A stretch of 64,000 nt of DNA, from the NCBI GenBank assembly GCA_027484985.1, contig JAIXRW010000034.1, forward strand, positions 1 to 64,000, given 5' to 3'. Positions 63,589 through 64,000 of this stretch are shown one piece after another (positions within the stretch are counted from its first letter, which is position 1; the number at the start of each line of letters is the position of its first letter). The notes beneath the pieces were generated by a model that was not told the origin of the DNA, ran no database searches, and worked only from the letters and a program-made list of their open reading frames with translations. This DNA comes from Rhodobacter sp. (GTDB taxonomy: Bacteria > Pseudomonadota > Alphaproteobacteria > Rhodobacterales > Rhodobacteraceae). A program made the translations under genes and the position numbers.

Positions 63589-64000
63589 AGGGGATTTACG
63601 CGCTGGCGCCGGGGGTGGATTTTCCGGCGGCTTTGGTGGCGGGGCTGCGCGACCGGTTGGCGGGGCAACCGCCCGAGGCGATGGCGGGGGTAACGCTGTA
63701 TCTGAACACCGCCCGCATGCGGCGGCGGGTGCAGGAATTGCTGGTGGCGGCGGGGGCGGGATATCTGCCGCGCCTGCGGCTGGTGACGGATATCGGGCAG
63801 GATATGCTGCTGGCGGGGGTGCCGCCTGCGGTTTCGGCGCTGCGGCGGCGGCTGGAACTGACGCAACTGGTGGCGCGGCTGCTGGAGGGGCAGCCCGATC
63901 TGGCACCACGGGCGGCGCTGTATGATCTGGCGGATTCACTCGCCACGCTGATGGACGAGATGCAGGGCGAGGGCGTGACGCCCGCGCAGGTGGCAGCGGT
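63585..64000 (+). CDS. addB: Double-strand break repair protein AddB (N-terminal part)
   Basis: 138 residues are visible before the right edge. The start MKGIYALAPGVDFPAALVAG and the stretch TARMRRRVQELLVAAGAGYL, then LPRLRLVTDIG, fit the N-terminus of alphaproteobacterial AddB, the nuclease-helicase subunit that works with AddA in recombination. The gene follows murU by an ATGA overlap, which agrees with the order tsaE-amgK-murU-addB in Rhodobacterales. Confidence 0.8.
   Translation, partial: MKGIYALAPGVDFPAALVAGLRDRLAGQPPEAMAGVTLYLNTARMRRRVQELLVAAGAGYLPRLRLVTDIGQDMLLAGVPPAVSALRRRLELTQLVARLLEGQPDLAPRAALYDLADSLATLMDEMQGEGVTPAQVAA

Overview
The window looks like a stretch of chromosome from a GC-rich alphaproteobacterium of the Rhodobacterales (Rhodobacter/Paracoccaceae-like). 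The evidence is the RegB-SenC-RegA-HvrA redox-regulation locus next to ahcY, an alphaproteobacterial mitofilin (Mic60) beside hemD and hemY, a TakP-type TRAP binding protein, an FdsGBA-type soluble formate dehydrogenase, and a kinase-less DivL-like PAS protein with a CtrA box. Genes are tightly packed with many ATGA or TGATG start/stop overlaps. I saw no rRNA, tRNA, CRISPR array, transposase or prophage.

Layout. 1-6.8 kb: 3' part of a UbiH-type hydroxylase gene, an amidase, a DapC-like aminotransferase, the FtsK translocase with a terminator, then a lysine 2,3-aminomutase-like radical SAM protein. 7.9-15.1 kb: formate dehydrogenase operon fdsG-fdsB-fdsA-fdhD(fdsC)-fdsD with an upstream LysR regulator, all on the minus strand. 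15.1-24.3 kb: housekeeping genes (S49 peptidase, SDR, uvrC, rbfA, dapB, SDHAF4-like small protein, rsmB-like, corA). 23.7-29.8 kb: a TetR gene diverging from a polyamine-type ABC transporter operon that continues into an MBL hydrolase and a guanidinobutyrase-like ureohydrolase. 30-37 kb: TetR-controlled RND efflux pair and a P1B-type metal ATPase. 37.4-42 kb: two paralogous hybrid kinases flanking a single-domain receiver. 42-44 kb: HupE/UreJ-like and DUF4198 genes, divergent, probably for metal handling. 44-47.7 kb: a TRAP transporter with a TakP-like binding protein. 47.8-54.3 kb: hemY, mic60 and hemD on the minus strand diverge from tsaD, gpsA, YciI, EVE and DUF1761 genes. 54.5-60.2 kb: DUF2853, ahcY, an HD hydrolase, hvrA, regA, senC and divergent regB. 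60.2-64 kb: divL-like, tsaE, amgK-like, murU-like and the start of addB, a run of closely spaced or overlapping genes.

Between genes there are three families of palindromic elements. Family A is a pair of inverted REP-like hairpins (13873, 29782). Family B has two hairpins followed by a conserved tail containing TATTTGGGC (20684, 29887). Family C has three copies (13974, 19115, 46481); each has a leading hairpin, a module whose local stem and long-range stem exclude each other, and a terminal hairpin. The C copies differ in sequence but keep this plan, and they are the least explained signal here. The other notable points are the perfect TTAA-N7-TTAA CtrA site before the DivL-like gene, the hairpin covering the hvrA ribosome binding site, the coupling of a polyamine-type transporter to a GbuA-like ureohydrolase and an MBL protein, and an AT-rich stretch with a perfect DnaA box before uvrC.
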